Source of the DNA: Caballeronia megalochromosomata
Lineage (GTDB): Bacteria > Pseudomonadota > Gammaproteobacteria > Burkholderiales > Burkholderiaceae
Assembly: GCA_001580565.1 (NCBI GenBank)
Contig: LRBF01000096.1
Coordinates: 1-64,000, forward strand
Reading direction: 5' to 3'
DNA: 64,000 nt
Shown: piece by piece, positions 45,746-55,181 of the stretch
Position numbering within the stretch: the stretch's first letter is position 1
Layout of the letters: every line of letters begins with the position of its first letter
Position numbers and translations under genes: made by a program
The notes under the pieces: generated by a model
The model's database searches: none
What the model was told of the DNA's origin: nothing
Seen by the model: the letters and a program-made list of their open reading frames with translations, nothing else

Positions 45746-46987
45746 CTACCACGCGACCGGCATCGAAACCAGCCCGAATACGTTGCCGTTACGCTTGAAC
45801 TCGAGAGCGTCGGGCGGCACGGCGAGACGCAGGGTCGGCAGCCGCTTGAAGAGCGTCTCGAACATCACCTGCAGTTCGAGGCGCGCAAGCGGTTGCCCCA
45901 GACACTGATGCACGCCGAACGAAAACGCGACGTGCGAGGCGCCCTTCGTCTCGCGATGGATGTCAAAGCGGTCGGGTTCGGGAAACGCATCGGGATCATG
46001 GTTGGCCGCCTGCACCGGCGCGAACACACCTTCGCCCTTGCGAATGAGTTGACCACCGATCATGACATCGGCAGTGGCGACCCGCGCGGAGTTCATATGC
46101 GTGATCGAATGGAAGCGCAACATCTCCTCCACTGCGCCGCGCACGAGCGACGGATCGGCAATCAGCGCGTCCACCTGCGCGCGATCCTCCAGCAGGCTCA
46201 ACAATCCGAGCCCGATCTGATTCGCTGTCGTTTCGTGTCCGGCCAGATACAGCAGCGCGCCCATCTGCACGGCATCGGCATGCGATAGCTTGCCGGGATT
46301 GATCCATTCGATCGCGAGGCGGCTCAGAAGGTCGTTACCATCGCCGGGGCTCTGCTCCTTTTCGCGCAAGAGCCGGTCGATATATTGCTCCATCTCCTGC
46401 GCCGACTGCCGAAGCAACGCCGGGCTGATGTCGAGATTCATGCGGTTGCTGCTCAGCGACTGCAAGCGCGCGTGATCCTCATAAGGCACGCCGAGCATGA
46501 TTGAGATGACGACCGAAGGAAGCGGCAACGCGACGTCGTGGATGAAATCGGCGGGCGCGCCTTTTTCGATCATCCGGTCGAGCAGGGCATCGAGCGTCTG
46601 CTGCACGAAAGGACGCAACTCGTCGATGCGCTTCATCATGAATTCCTTCGTCAGCGTACGGCGACGTTGCCCGTGCTCCGGCGAGTCCATCGTGATGAAC
46701 GTCTGATAGGACTGCGACTGCGCCGCCCGCGCAGGCGACACCGATGGATATCCCGGCGTGTGTGGCGAAGCGCTGAAGTGCGGGCTCGTCAGTACATCGC
46801 GGAAGTCCTTCATCTTCGTGACGACCCATACGATGCTGCCGTCCCAGGTCTTCACGCGCTTGATGGGTTCGCTCTCGCGAACGCTCGCGTAGCGCGGCGG
46901 CGGGTGCAGCGGACACGCCGCGGCCCGCGGCCATGGAAACGTGTCGCTTTCGGGCGGATGAAGCTGGCCGGACGGTTCGATGGTCAT
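45746..46987 (-). CDS. Cytochrome P450 (class I bacterial type), first copy
   Basis: A 413-residue soluble P450. Marks are the I-helix oxygen-binding motif YLAGHETTANQ, the K-helix EEMLRFHS with the family ExxR replaced in wording as EEMLRF, and the haem-ligand loop FSFGVHQCLGQPLARLEL with Cys362. MDSPEHGQRRRTLTKEF is the usual helix-C sequence. Such enzymes need a ferredoxin and a ferredoxin reductase, found at 57551-59046. The start is MTIEPSG at 46987 with GGAGA upstream; the open frame runs further into the SDR gene but in non-conserved sequence. It is the same length as the P450 at 47885 and very similar to it, so they are probably duplicates with different regio- or substrate preference. 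Substrate unknown. Confidence 0.92.
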   Translation of the reverse strand: MTIEPSGQLHPPESDTFPWPRAAACPLHPPPRYASVRESEPIKRVKTWDGSIVWVVTKMKDFRDVLTSPHFSASPHTPGYPSVSPARAAQSQSYQTFITMDSPEHGQRRRTLTKEFMMKRIDELRPFVQQTLDALLDRMIEKGAPADFIHDVALPLPSVVISIMLGVPYEDHARLQSLSSNRMNLDISPALLRQSAQEMEQYIDRLLREKEQSPGDGNDLLSRLAIEWINPGKLSHADAVQMGALLYLAGHETTANQIGLGLLSLLEDRAQVDALIADPSLVRGAVEEMLRFHSITHMNSARVATADVMIGGQLIRKGEGVFAPVQAANHDPDAFPEPDRFDIHRETKGASHVAFSFGVHQCLGQPLARLELQVMFETLFKRLPTLRLAVPPDALEFKRNGNVFGLVSMPVAW

Positions 46988-47009
46988 TGAGTGGGTCTCC
47001 AGGTTCGTT

Positions 47010-47768
47010 TCAACGCGCCGTGGCGCCGCCATCGACGGGCAGCGCAACGCCGACCACGAACGACGCCGCGTCGGAACACAACCACACGACGGTGCTCGCG
47101 ATTTCCTCGGGTTGCGCCATGCGTCCGAGCGGATTGGCGAGCTTCGCGCGTGCAGCCAGTTCCTCGCCGAACCGGGCGCGTGTGAGCGCCGTCTCCACGA
47201 GTCCCGGGCACACGGCATTGACACGAATGCCCCTGGGCGCGAACTCGATCGCCGCAGCTTTCGTGAGTCCAACGACACCGTGCTTCGCCGCGCCATACAC
47301 GCCGTCGGACGGCACGCCGACGAGCCCGGAGCGCGACGCGTTATTCACAATCGCGCCCTTCCCCGCGGCCAGCATCTGATCGAGTTCGGCCTTCATGCAA
47401 TGCCACACGCCCTTCAGATTCACCGACATCACGCGGTCCCAGTTTTCCTGCGTCGATACGTGCAGGCTCGCAGCACGGTCCGGCACGCCCGCGTTGTTGA
47501 ACGCCATGTCGAGCGCGCCGAAACGTTCAACGGTCGAGCGAATCATCGCCTCGACCGATTCCGCGTCGGTCACGTCGACTTCGACAAACGTCGCTCTCGC
47601 ATCACAGTGCGTCTCGATGTACGCGGCGGTATCCTTGCCACCCGTGGAATCGGCGTCCGCCACAACCACGGCCGCACCCCTGCGCGCGAATTCGATCGCC
47701 GTCGCACGGCCGATTCCCGATGCACCGCCCGTCACCAGCGCGACTTTCCCGACGAGCTTTCGATCCAT
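47010..47768 (-). CDS. Short-chain dehydrogenase/reductase (SDR)
   Basis: A 252-residue classical SDR. The cofactor motif is TGGASGIGRA (about residues 12-21) with an Asp after strand 2 (VVVADAD), which favours NAD+. NNAG is at NNAGVPD, the catalytic Ser in NNASRSGL and the YxxxK pair in YGAAKHG. It ends with VGVALPVDGGATAR, typical of the family. GGAGGAAA lies before the ATG at 47768. It lies between the two P450 genes (22 bp to the first, 116 bp to the second) and probably oxidises the alcohol made by one of them. Confidence 0.92.
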   Translation of the reverse strand: MDRKLVGKVALVTGGASGIGRATAIEFARRGAAVVVADADSTGGKDTAAYIETHCDARATFVEVDVTDAESVEAMIRSTVERFGALDMAFNNAGVPDRAASLHVSTQENWDRVMSVNLKGVWHCMKAELDQMLAAGKGAIVNNASRSGLVGVPSDGVYGAAKHGVVGLTKAAAIEFAPRGIRVNAVCPGLVETALTRARFGEELAARAKLANPLGRMAQPEEIASTVVWLCSDAASFVVGVALPVDGGATAR

Positions 47769-47884
47769 ATGTTTCCTCCGTGTTGCTAAGCCGTCATCGC
47801 CAGACTGGCGCACAACGCGATCAGGACATCGATGTTTGCGGACCAGCTTTTCATCCACGAACGCTTGTTCATCGCGACCTCCGG

Positions 47885-49126
47885 TTACCAGCGAACAGGC
47901 AACGCCTTCAACCCATACACAAACGATTTGTCCTTGTAGCGCAGTTCATCTTCGGATACGGCGAGATGCAGATTCGGAAAGCGCCTGAAGATCGTCTCGA
48001 ACAGCACCTGCAGTTCGAGACGCGCAAGCGGCTGGCCGAGACACTGGTGAATGCCGAACGAAAACGCGACGTGCGACTGATCCTTCGTATCGCGGCGGAT
48101 ATCGAAGCGCTCGGGCTCGGGGAACGCAACGGGGTCGTGATTCGCGCCGTGCAGCAGCGCCAGCACGCCCTCGCCCTTGCGAATCAGTTGACCGCCGATC
48201 ACGACATCTTCCGTTGCGACGCGGTTCGAGTTCATGTGCGTGATCGAATGGAAGCGCAGCATTTCCTCCACCGCGCCCTTGACGAGCGACGGGTCGGCCA
48301 TCAGCGCCGCGCGCTGCCCGGGATGCTGAAAGAGACTGAGCAGGCCGAGGCCGATCTGGTTCGCGGTCGTCTCGTGGCCGGCGAGATAGAGCAAGGTCGC
48401 CATCTGCACGGCATCCGCATGCGACACCTTGCCGGGATTGATCCATTCGATCGCCATGCGGCTCAGCAGGTCGCTGCCGTCGCCGGGATCACGTTCCTTT
48501 TCCAGAAGCAGTGCGTCGATGTACTGATTCATGTGCTTCGCCGACTGCGTCAATGCTTCGGGCGCGATCGAAAGATCCATCCGGTCGCCGCTCCATTTCT
48601 GCAGCTTGTCGTGATCGCCGTAGGGCACGCCGAGCATGATCGATATGACCAGCGAAGGAAGCGGCAACGCGACAGCGCCGATGAAGTCGGCCGGCGCGCC
48701 TGTGCGCTCCATGTCGTCGAGAAGCTGATCGAGCGATCGCTGAATCAGCGGGCGCAGCTCCTGCATGCGCTTGGCCATGAACTCCTTCGTCAAGGTGCGG
48801 CGATACTGGCCGTGCTCGGGCGGGTCCATCGTGATGAAGGTCTGATAGGACTTCGACTGCGCGGCGCGCGACGGCGAGACGAACGGAAAGCCGGGCGTGA
48901 GCGGCGATGCGCTGAAATGCGGGCTCGTCATGACTTCGCGGAAGTGCGCCATATCGGTCACGAGCCACGCGAGACTGCCGTCCCACAGACTGACCTGAAC
49001 AACAGGCGCCTGCTCACGCAGTTGCGCATACTGACGCGGCGGTACGAGTGGCGCGGCGCCGTCTCGCGGCCACGGAAAGCGCTCCGTGGCGAACGGACAT
49101 GTGAGAGTGGTCCCGGACGTAGTCAT
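47885..49126 (-). CDS. Cytochrome P450 (class I bacterial type), second copy
   Basis: A 413-residue P450 close to the one at 45746. I-helix YLAGHETTANQ, EEMLRFHSITHMNS, and FSFGIHQCLGQPLARLEL with Cys362 as haem ligand. The N-terminus has CPFATERFPWPRDGAAPLVPP, similar to CYP105-like proteins. GAGGAAGG lies directly before the ATG at 49126. It is probably the first gene of the P450-SDR-P450-DUF4286 unit, downstream of the porin gene by 44 bp. Electron supply is likely by the 3Fe-4S ferredoxin at 58795, encoded in another operon of the island. Substrate unknown; a terpenoid or alicyclic acid is plausible from context. Confidence 0.92.
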   Translation of the reverse strand: MTTSGTTLTCPFATERFPWPRDGAAPLVPPRQYAQLREQAPVVQVSLWDGSLAWLVTDMAHFREVMTSPHFSASPLTPGFPFVSPSRAAQSKSYQTFITMDPPEHGQYRRTLTKEFMAKRMQELRPLIQRSLDQLLDDMERTGAPADFIGAVALPLPSLVISIMLGVPYGDHDKLQKWSGDRMDLSIAPEALTQSAKHMNQYIDALLLEKERDPGDGSDLLSRMAIEWINPGKVSHADAVQMATLLYLAGHETTANQIGLGLLSLFQHPGQRAALMADPSLVKGAVEEMLRFHSITHMNSNRVATEDVVIGGQLIRKGEGVLALLHGANHDPVAFPEPERFDIRRDTKDQSHVAFSFGIHQCLGQPLARLELQVLFETIFRRFPNLHLAVSEDELRYKDKSFVYGLKALPVRW

Positions 49127-49170
49127 TCCTTCCTCGCTGTTTGTTTGAGAAGCGCTATCGCGAATTCGGT

Positions 49171-50391
49171 CTAGAAGCGATGCCGCATGCCGACTCGCAA
49201 CACGACCTGATGCGGCGTATTGGATGGCGTGATCGTGAGATAAGACGCCACCGCGGGCTGTCCGGTCGAATCCACGCCGGACGCGATCTGGTAATTCGCC
49301 ATGAAGTAGACGTCGGTCCGCTTCGAAAGGAAATAATCGACCGATGCATTGAACATGTGGTACTTCGCGCTCTCCTTGCCGTCGATCGCGCCGCCCACGA
49401 GATAGTCATAAGAGCCGTTGAGCCACAGGAAAGGTGTGATGGCGTAGCGCGCGAATACGTTGTAGCTGTTGAACGCCGCATTGCCGGTATAGCCTTTCGG
49501 ATTGGTCAGGGCGAGATTGCCCGACGAGGGCGAGTTCAGATCGCCGAAGGTGATGTGCGAATAATCGAAGCCGAGGGTGAGGCTCTGCACCGAGTACTGC
49601 AACGCCGCGCCCATGACCTGGTAGTACGCCGCCGATGCGAACGCGCCGTACACCGGATTGGTCTGCACGCCGCTCGTCGCGCCGAGGTTGTTGGCCGTAG
49701 CGGAACTGTTGGGGTTGTTGCCGAAGAACGAGCGATTCGGGTCACGGGCGCGCAGGTACGCCACGGCGGCCGACCAGGGACCGTTCGCATAGGACGCCCC
49801 GGCGGAATAAATGCTGTTCGTGCCGAACGAACCCGCCACACCGCCGAAGCTGTACAGGCCGCCGAACTTGAACCCGTTATACGTGTTGCTGGTGAACTTC
49901 ACGGCGTTGTTCACGCGATACGTGTTGCCGAAGTTGTTGATGTCGTTGCCATGCAGCGCGTAGGTGCCGTTGCCGACCGCGCCGGTGAGCGGCCCGATGT
50001 AGTCGACGACCGAGTCGTACTGGCGGCCGATCGTCACCGTGCCGTACGGCGACCCAAGACCGACATAGGCTTGCCGGCCGAATATGTTGCCGCCTTGCCC
50101 CAGCGCGCCCGTGCCAATATCGAAGCCGTTCTCCAGCACGAAAATCGCCTGATAGCCGCCGCCGATGTCTTCAGTGCCACGGAATCCGAGCCGGTTGCCC
50201 TGCATGATGCTGCTGCTCATCGCGTACTGATGGCTGCCCGTGCGCCCGCCGCCCGGCACGGCGGTCTGCGCGTTGTTGACGAAGTTCAGCCCGTAATCGA
50301 TGATCCCGTAAATCAGCACGCTGCTTTGCGCCGATGCATGCGCTGACACGAACAACACCGCTGCCGCCGACGGCCATCTCCAGTATTTCAT
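49171..50391 (-). CDS. OmpC-type porin, second
   Basis: A 406-residue porin with a signal peptide (ending AHASA) and the first strand QSSVLIYGIIDYGLNFV. It ends in VLRVGMRHRF with a terminal Phe. The central part has many Asn/Gly/Ser-rich loops (NNPNSSATANNLG), longer than in the porin at 7565. GGAGACAG before ATG 50391 sets the start, not the ATG four codons upstream. It is upstream of the P450 unit on the same strand with a 44-bp gap and may supply uptake of its substrate through the outer membrane. The 93 bp before it are AT-rich. Confidence 0.92.
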   Translation of the reverse strand: MKYWRWPSAAAVLFVSAHASAQSSVLIYGIIDYGLNFVNNAQTAVPGGGRTGSHQYAMSSSIMQGNRLGFRGTEDIGGGYQAIFVLENGFDIGTGALGQGGNIFGRQAYVGLGSPYGTVTIGRQYDSVVDYIGPLTGAVGNGTYALHGNDINNFGNTYRVNNAVKFTSNTYNGFKFGGLYSFGGVAGSFGTNSIYSAGASYANGPWSAAVAYLRARDPNRSFFGNNPNSSATANNLGATSGVQTNPVYGAFASAAYYQVMGAALQYSVQSLTLGFDYSHITFGDLNSPSSGNLALTNPKGYTGNAAFNSYNVFARYAITPFLWLNGSYDYLVGGAIDGKESAKYHMFNASVDYFLSKRTDVYFMANYQIASGVDSTGQPAVASYLTITPSNTPHQVVLRVGMRHRF

Positions 50392-50484
50392 CTCTGTCTC
50401 CATGTCTAGTATTTTTAATAACTTTAATTCGGTATCCTGCTTATCTAACCGATTTTCGATTCCGCAATTCGCCCTGCGATCTCC

Positions 50485-50976
50485 TCACCGGATGCTGAGA
50501 TCGCGCCTGCACAAGGACAGATGCGGCATGCCGGCCACGGAAGCCGAACGAAATCGATACAGTACGTTCGCACGCAACACCGGTTCCGCCAGAGCATCGC
50601 ATTCCATCACGCATTCGAGCGTCAGATGCCAGTGTTCGCCCACCGGCTGAACGGCCCTGGCCGTCGCGCCGACACGCAGACCCGAGCCCGTAGGAGCGGG
50701 CGAAATGAACTGCATCTGCTCGATCCTGTGCAACGCTACATTCAGCGTGTCCTCGAGAACGTAGATTTCCTGGAGCATCGGAAGCAGCAGCGCCAGCATG
50801 ACGCCGCACGGCACGAAGCCCTGATCCGGTTCATCGACGTGACTCGCCGGGAACTCGTCCGTCAGTGATTCGAAGCGCTCGATCGTGACCTGATCGACCT
50901 CCATCCAGTCGCTATGACCGAGATGGAAGCCCAGACAGGCACGGATGCCTTCGACGCCGCTCAGCATGATGGGCAC
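50485..50976 (-). CDS. MaoC-like (hotdog) dehydratase-family protein
   Basis: A 163-residue single-hotdog protein of the MaoC/R-enoyl-CoA hydratase group: HLGHSDWMEVDQVTIERFES is the usual start of the domain. In hydratases an Asp and a His lie four residues apart (GDxxxxH-like); here the segment reads TDEFPASHVDEP, so the catalytic His is kept but the Asp position holds Glu if spacing is preserved. Activity is therefore uncertain. The start is a GTG at 50976 with GGAGAT five bases upstream; an ATG three codons later is the alternative. It ends the unit with the CoA transferase and KPR-like genes, 21 bp behind the former, and would act on an enoyl-CoA. Confidence 0.75.
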   Translation of the reverse strand: MPIMLSGVEGIRACLGFHLGHSDWMEVDQVTIERFESLTDEFPASHVDEPDQGFVPCGVMLALLLPMLQEIYVLEDTLNVALHRIEQMQFISPAPTGSGLRVGATARAVQPVGEHWHLTLECVMECDALAEPVLRANVLYRFRSASVAGMPHLSLCRRDLSIR

Positions 50977-50997
50977 TTGAATCTCCGTGTCGACGGT

Positions 50998-52146
50998 TCA
51001 CGAGCCGAGCACGTCGGCATTGCCTTCGCCGAGCGCGGGCGCGGCCCGGCGAGGCTCGAGAAGGTGTCCGTTGAAGCGCGCCGGATACCGAATCGCCCGC
51101 ACCGTGCCGGTGGGCGTTTCGAGTTGCGAGTAAAGCCGGTTGTGCAGCACCTGCGGGTCGTTCAGATGAGCGTCGGGCGCGTTGACGGGACCGGCGGGTA
51201 CGTCGAGCTCACGAAAGCGCGCGAGCCAGTGCGCCGTCGGCTTCTCTCTGAGCGGCCCCGCGATGCGCTCGAAGAACGTATGGGTCATGTCGCGCTTGCT
51301 GGTGATCTTCTTCAGCTCGTCCTTCCATTCGGGATACCCGAGTGCGTCGAGCGTGCGACTCAACTGCTTACCCGACACCGGCGACACCACCAGATAGCCG
51401 TCACTCGTCGCGAGCACCGGTTGCGGCGCAAGCGTTTCGGGCGAAGCGTCGTCGACGAACGCGCGGTTGTGGAACATGTCCGGAAAGTTGTAGTAGGACA
51501 GCATGTCGAGCATCGACGTCTCCAGATGGATCGCCTTGTTCGCCCGGTCCCGTGCGATCAGTCCGGACAGCGCCATCTGCGCGGCGAAGATCGCGGCGAC
51601 CTTGTCCGCGACGAACGTATTCGTTGCGCGCGGCGTGCCGCCGGCCGCTTCGTAGCTGAGCAGGCCGGTTCGGCCCTGGATCAGCGCATCGAAAGCGGGC
51701 TCCGCCGCGAGTTCACCGTCAGGCCCATAACCCGTGATCGAAAGCTGGACGATGCGCGGATTCAGTTCGCTCACCGCATCGAAGCTCAGGCCGAGCGACG
51801 CCGACACATGCGGACGCCAGTTCTCGATATAGAGATCCGCATCACGCAGCAGCAGCTTGAATCTGGCGAGATCGTCGGCGGACTTGAGATCGAGCGTGAC
51901 GCTGCGCTTGCCGCGATTCGCATTGGTCCAGACAGTGCCTACGCCCTTCCATCCATGACCGAAATTTCGATACGGATCGCCCGACGGCGGCTCGACCTTG
52001 ATGACTTCCGCGCCCAGGTCGGAGAGCATCTGCGCGCAGAACGGGCCGGAGATATAGCTGCACGCTTCGACGATCTTCACGCCGGCGAGCGGCCGCCTGA
52101 AGGCGTCGTTGTCATGCGTCGGGGCCGTCGTGGATGCGTTCGTCAT
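50998..52146 (-). CDS. Class III CoA transferase (CaiB/BaiF), second
   Basis: A 382-residue family III CoA transferase. RRPLAGVKIVEACSYISGPF and LSDLGAEVIKVEPP are hallmarks, and the catalytic Asp is D153 in PAFDALIQGRTGL. AGGAG before ATG 52146 supports the start, which overlaps the stop of the upstream KPR-like gene by four bases (ATGA), a sign of translational coupling. It should form a CoA thioester of a pathway acid, with a CoA donor such as succinyl-CoA. The MaoC-like gene follows after 21 bp. Confidence 0.92.
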   Translation of the reverse strand: MTNASTTAPTHDNDAFRRPLAGVKIVEACSYISGPFCAQMLSDLGAEVIKVEPPSGDPYRNFGHGWKGVGTVWTNANRGKRSVTLDLKSADDLARFKLLLRDADLYIENWRPHVSASLGLSFDAVSELNPRIVQLSITGYGPDGELAAEPAFDALIQGRTGLLSYEAAGGTPRATNTFVADKVAAIFAAQMALSGLIARDRANKAIHLETSMLDMLSYYNFPDMFHNRAFVDDASPETLAPQPVLATSDGYLVVSPVSGKQLSRTLDALGYPEWKDELKKITSKRDMTHTFFERIAGPLREKPTAHWLARFRELDVPAGPVNAPDAHLNDPQVLHNRLYSQLETPTGTVRAIRYPARFNGHLLEPRRAAPALGEGNADVLGS

Positions 52147-53150
52147 GCGTGTTGCTCCTGTTTCGTGTTGGCGTGCGTCGCCGTGACGGCGCGAAGCTGC
52201 GCCATCGCGAGCACCATGTCGAGGGTGGGTGTGGCCACGTCCGTGAGTTCGCGTAGTGCGCGAATCGAGCGGGCGAGCGGGTCGAGTTCAAGCGGACGGC
52301 CTGCTTCGAGGTCCTGCAGCATCGACATCTTGTGATGCAGCGCACTCACCGTCAGCGCGATGCGCCTGTCGGGCGACGGACCGATCGAGAGCCCCAGTTG
52401 CGCGGCAATGGCGTCCGCTTCCGACATCATCGCCCTGACGACGGACAGCACGCCGCCCGCCTCGGCCATCTCTCCGAGCGTGCCCTGCGTGAGCAACGCG
52501 ACGGGATTGAACGAGAGGCTGTTGACGAACTTGACCCAGATTGCCGAGCGGATGTCCTTGTTCACCTTCGCGTCGATGCCGCTCGCGCACAGCAATTCGC
52601 TCAACGCGCGCGCGCGCTCCGAATCGCTGCCGTCGAGCTCGCCGACCGGACAGCCCGCTTTCGTGCCGTCCTGCACGATCACGCCCGGCGCGCTCGCGTG
52701 TGCGCCGATCCAGTAGACGCAGCCGAGCACCTGCTCAGGCGGCATGACCCGCCACTGCCGTCCGTCACGGTCGATGGCGGGCAACTGCGTGCCGTCGAAA
52801 CGTCCGGGCAGCGCATGAAAGAAGTAGTACGGAATGCCGGTGGTCGGCGGCAGCACCGTCGTGTGCGGGCCGATCAGCGGCGCGATCTGCTCGAGCGCGC
52901 CATCGACCTGATGCGCCTTCAGCGTGATGAACACATAATCCTGCTCGCCGAGTTCGCGTGTATCCGAGGTTGCGCGCACGTGCACCGTGAATGCGTCACT
53001 CGCGGTCTTCACGCTCAGACCGTGGCGGCGGACGGCGTCGAGCGTCCTGCCACGCGCGACGACGCTCACTTCGCACTGCCCGGCGCGCGCGAGATGCGCC
53101 GCCAGATAGCCGCCGATCGCCCCGCCTCCGAAAATGCATATCCTCTGCAT
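52143..53150 (-). CDS. 2-dehydropantoate 2-reductase-like protein (ApbA/PanE family)
   Basis: A 335-residue NADP-binding protein of the ketopantoate reductase family. The Rossmann start is ICIFGGGAIGGYLAAHLARAG; the catalytic Lys is likely in IWVKFVNSLSFNPVALL, with the conserved VFITLKAHQV earlier. Length fits the family. The ATG at 53150 (MQRICIF) is chosen because it starts at the Rossmann strand; the frame is open 29 codons more. In this setting, followed by a CoA transferase and a MaoC-like gene, it is more likely a dehydrogenase of a hydroxy or keto acid in the degradation pathway than a pantothenate enzyme; this is inference. Confidence 0.85.
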   Translation of the reverse strand: MQRICIFGGGAIGGYLAAHLARAGQCEVSVVARGRTLDAVRRHGLSVKTASDAFTVHVRATSDTRELGEQDYVFITLKAHQVDGALEQIAPLIGPHTTVLPPTTGIPYYFFHALPGRFDGTQLPAIDRDGRQWRVMPPEQVLGCVYWIGAHASAPGVIVQDGTKAGCPVGELDGSDSERARALSELLCASGIDAKVNKDIRSAIWVKFVNSLSFNPVALLTQGTLGEMAEAGGVLSVVRAMMSEADAIAAQLGLSIGPSPDRRIALTVSALHHKMSMLQDLEAGRPLELDPLARSIRALRELTDVATPTLDMVLAMAQLRAVTATHANTKQEQHA

Positions 53151-53329
53151 GGTGCGCTCTCTCGCATAGCCGATGAACTGCGCCCGCTCCATGCATCGCT
53201 TGGGGAAGATGCGATGGCAGACGCATACGATGAGCACACGATACGGGCCACACAGGCACGAGGGGAAATACTAAAAAACGATGATTCAAGCAGATCGGCG
53301 TATAGCTGCGAGCGCGGAATATCGGCGGG

Positions 53330-54262
53330 TTAGCGGGCGGCCTGCTCGCCTTGTCGCGCGCGCCGGAACGCCGCGGGCGCGACACCTACCGTGCGGCTGA
53401 ATGCCGTGCTGAATGCGCTGTCCGAGTAGTAGCCGATGGACAGCGCGATGTCGGTGAGCGAACGTTCGCTGTTGAGCAACGCGTCCTTGGCGAGCGCGAT
53501 GCGCCAGTTCGACAGATACGTGGCCGGCGCGACGCCGACGCGCTCCGCGAAGCGCCGCGCGAATGCGGCGCGCGACATGCCGACGTCCTTCGCGAGCCCG
53601 TCGACGGTCCAGTGACGCGCGACGTCCGCGTGCATCTTCTGCAGCGCGAGGTGGATGTGCGGATCGGCCATGCCGCTGAACCAGCCGGCCTCGCGCGAAT
53701 CGATCCGGGTCAGCGGACGCCGCCACACTTCGACCAGCATGATTTCGACGAGCCGGCTCATGACGAGATCGCGTCCCGGCAGATCGATGCTCGACTCCTC
53801 GCCGATCAGCGCGATGAGCCTCGACAACCGCCCCGCCTCTTCGTCCGACGAACGGATGTACAGAAAGTCCGGCAGCATGCCCGTGAACAGCGCCGTGTGT
53901 TCCGGACCGATCTGGAAGTATCCGCCGACGAGATGCACTTTGGCGCCGCCCGCGCCTTCGTCCCAGCGAACGTACTCGTCGCTGGCCACGCCCTCTTCCA
54001 GCGCGTGCAGCGTGGCGCTTGCGTCGAGATCGCTGACGAGGCAGTAGCGGGCCGTCGCGCGCATGAGCATGTAATCGCCCTGACGCATCAGGAGCGGCTG
54101 GCCGTGGCGCGGCACGTACCAGCATTGTCCCGTCACGACGAGGCAGAACACAGGGATATCCCGGCACGGCACGCTCATGCCCCAGCGGCCCTCCGCCTCG
54201 ACCGTTCTCCAGCTGATTGCCTGGGGCCGCATGAGTCGGATGATATCGGTCAGGATGTCCAT
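53330..54262 (-). CDS. AraC-family regulator with cupin-type sensor domain
   Basis: A 310-residue regulator. Residues about 10-195 form a cupin_6-type sensor (WRTVEAEGRWGMSVPCRDIP; LMRQGDYMLMRATARYCL; IRSSDEEAGRLSRLIALIGE). The C-terminal 105 residues form the HTH pair (WTVDGLAKDVGMSRAAFARR, LTDIALSIGYYSDSAFSTAF). It lies 179 bp behind the KPR-like operon start on the same strand and is divergent from the SDR gene at 54384 over 121 bp. It may regulate that SDR/LysR pair or the neighbouring CoA-transferase unit; its ligand is unknown. The ATG at 54262 has no clear ribosome binding site. Confidence 0.88.
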   Translation of the reverse strand: MDILTDIIRLMRPQAISWRTVEAEGRWGMSVPCRDIPVFCLVVTGQCWYVPRHGQPLLMRQGDYMLMRATARYCLVSDLDASATLHALEEGVASDEYVRWDEGAGGAKVHLVGGYFQIGPEHTALFTGMLPDFLYIRSSDEEAGRLSRLIALIGEESSIDLPGRDLVMSRLVEIMLVEVWRRPLTRIDSREAGWFSGMADPHIHLALQKMHADVARHWTVDGLAKDVGMSRAAFARRFAERVGVAPATYLSNWRIALAKDALLNSERSLTDIALSIGYYSDSAFSTAFSRTVGVAPAAFRRARQGEQAAR

Positions 54263-54383
54263 ATTGAGACGATCGATAAAATTTCAGAGACGGGCTCTTA
54301 TAGATTAACTCATTGCGTTGCCTTAACTTGTATCCCAGCGACCGGTGTGCATGCATCGGCGAAAAACAAGACGGAGACACGCA

Positions 54384-55181
54384 ATGAAGCTCAAGGACCG
54401 GGTCGTCGTGGTCACGGGCGCGGCGCAGGGCATGGGCCGCGCCATCGCAATCGAAGCGGCGCGTCAGGGCGCGGCCTGGGTCACGCTCGCGGACGTGCAG
54501 GAAGACCGCAGCGCGACGGCCGCTCACGAAGTCGGGCAGGCGGGCGCGAAGAGCTCCTTCATCCGCACCGACCTGTCGGACACGGCCGCCATTCGCCACA
54601 TGATCGACGAAACCGCGCGCCTCGCGGGCGGCATCGACGTGCTCGTCAACAACGCCGGCGTCACCGACGACGGCCTGACGGGCCGCGCGCCGACGATCGA
54701 AGACCTGCCCGAATCGGTCTGGGACACGGTCATGAACGTCAATCTCAAGGCGATGTGGCTCGCGAGCAAATTCGCCGCGCCGTGGTTGCGGCGATCCACG
54801 AAGAGTCCTGCCATCGTCAACGGCGCGTCGGTCGCGGGCAGTGTCGCTTATCCGGGTTTGCCCGCGTACGCGGCGAGCAAGGGCGGCGTCGCGATGCTGA
54901 CCAAAGCCATCGCCCTCGATCTCGCCGAGGCCGGCATACGCTGCAACGCCTATGCGCCGGGCGCGATCGACACGCCCATGCTGAGCCACAGCGTGGAGCA
55001 CGCGGAGGACCGCGAAAAAGCGCGCGCGCGCCTGTGGGGCACGCATCTGCTCAAACGTCTGGGACGCCCCGAAGAAGTCGCGAAGCTGGTGTGCTTTCTC
55101 GCTTCCGACGAAGCGTCGTTCTCGACGGGCAGCACCTTCAGCGTCGACGCCGGCACGCTCGCGTGGCGTGGCGTGCACTGA
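54384..55181 (+). CDS. Short-chain dehydrogenase/reductase (SDR), second
   Basis: A 265-residue classical SDR. TGAAQGMGRAIAIEA is the cofactor motif, with Asp after strand 2 (TLADVQED), suggesting NAD+. NNAG is at VNNAGVTDDG, Ser in NGASVAGSV and YxxxK in YAASKGG. GGAGACACGCA precedes the ATG at 54384, making it the better start; the frame is open 13 codons further. It is transcribed with the LysR gene 216 bp downstream and divergently from the AraC gene, whose target it may be. It should oxidise a secondary alcohol in the pathway; substrate unknown. Confidence 0.92.
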   Translation: MKLKDRVVVVTGAAQGMGRAIAIEAARQGAAWVTLADVQEDRSATAAHEVGQAGAKSSFIRTDLSDTAAIRHMIDETARLAGGIDVLVNNAGVTDDGLTGRAPTIEDLPESVWDTVMNVNLKAMWLASKFAAPWLRRSTKSPAIVNGASVAGSVAYPGLPAYAASKGGVAMLTKAIALDLAEAGIRCNAYAPGAIDTPMLSHSVEHAEDREKARARLWGTHLLKRLGRPEEVAKLVCFLASDEASFSTGSTFSVDAGTLAWRGVH

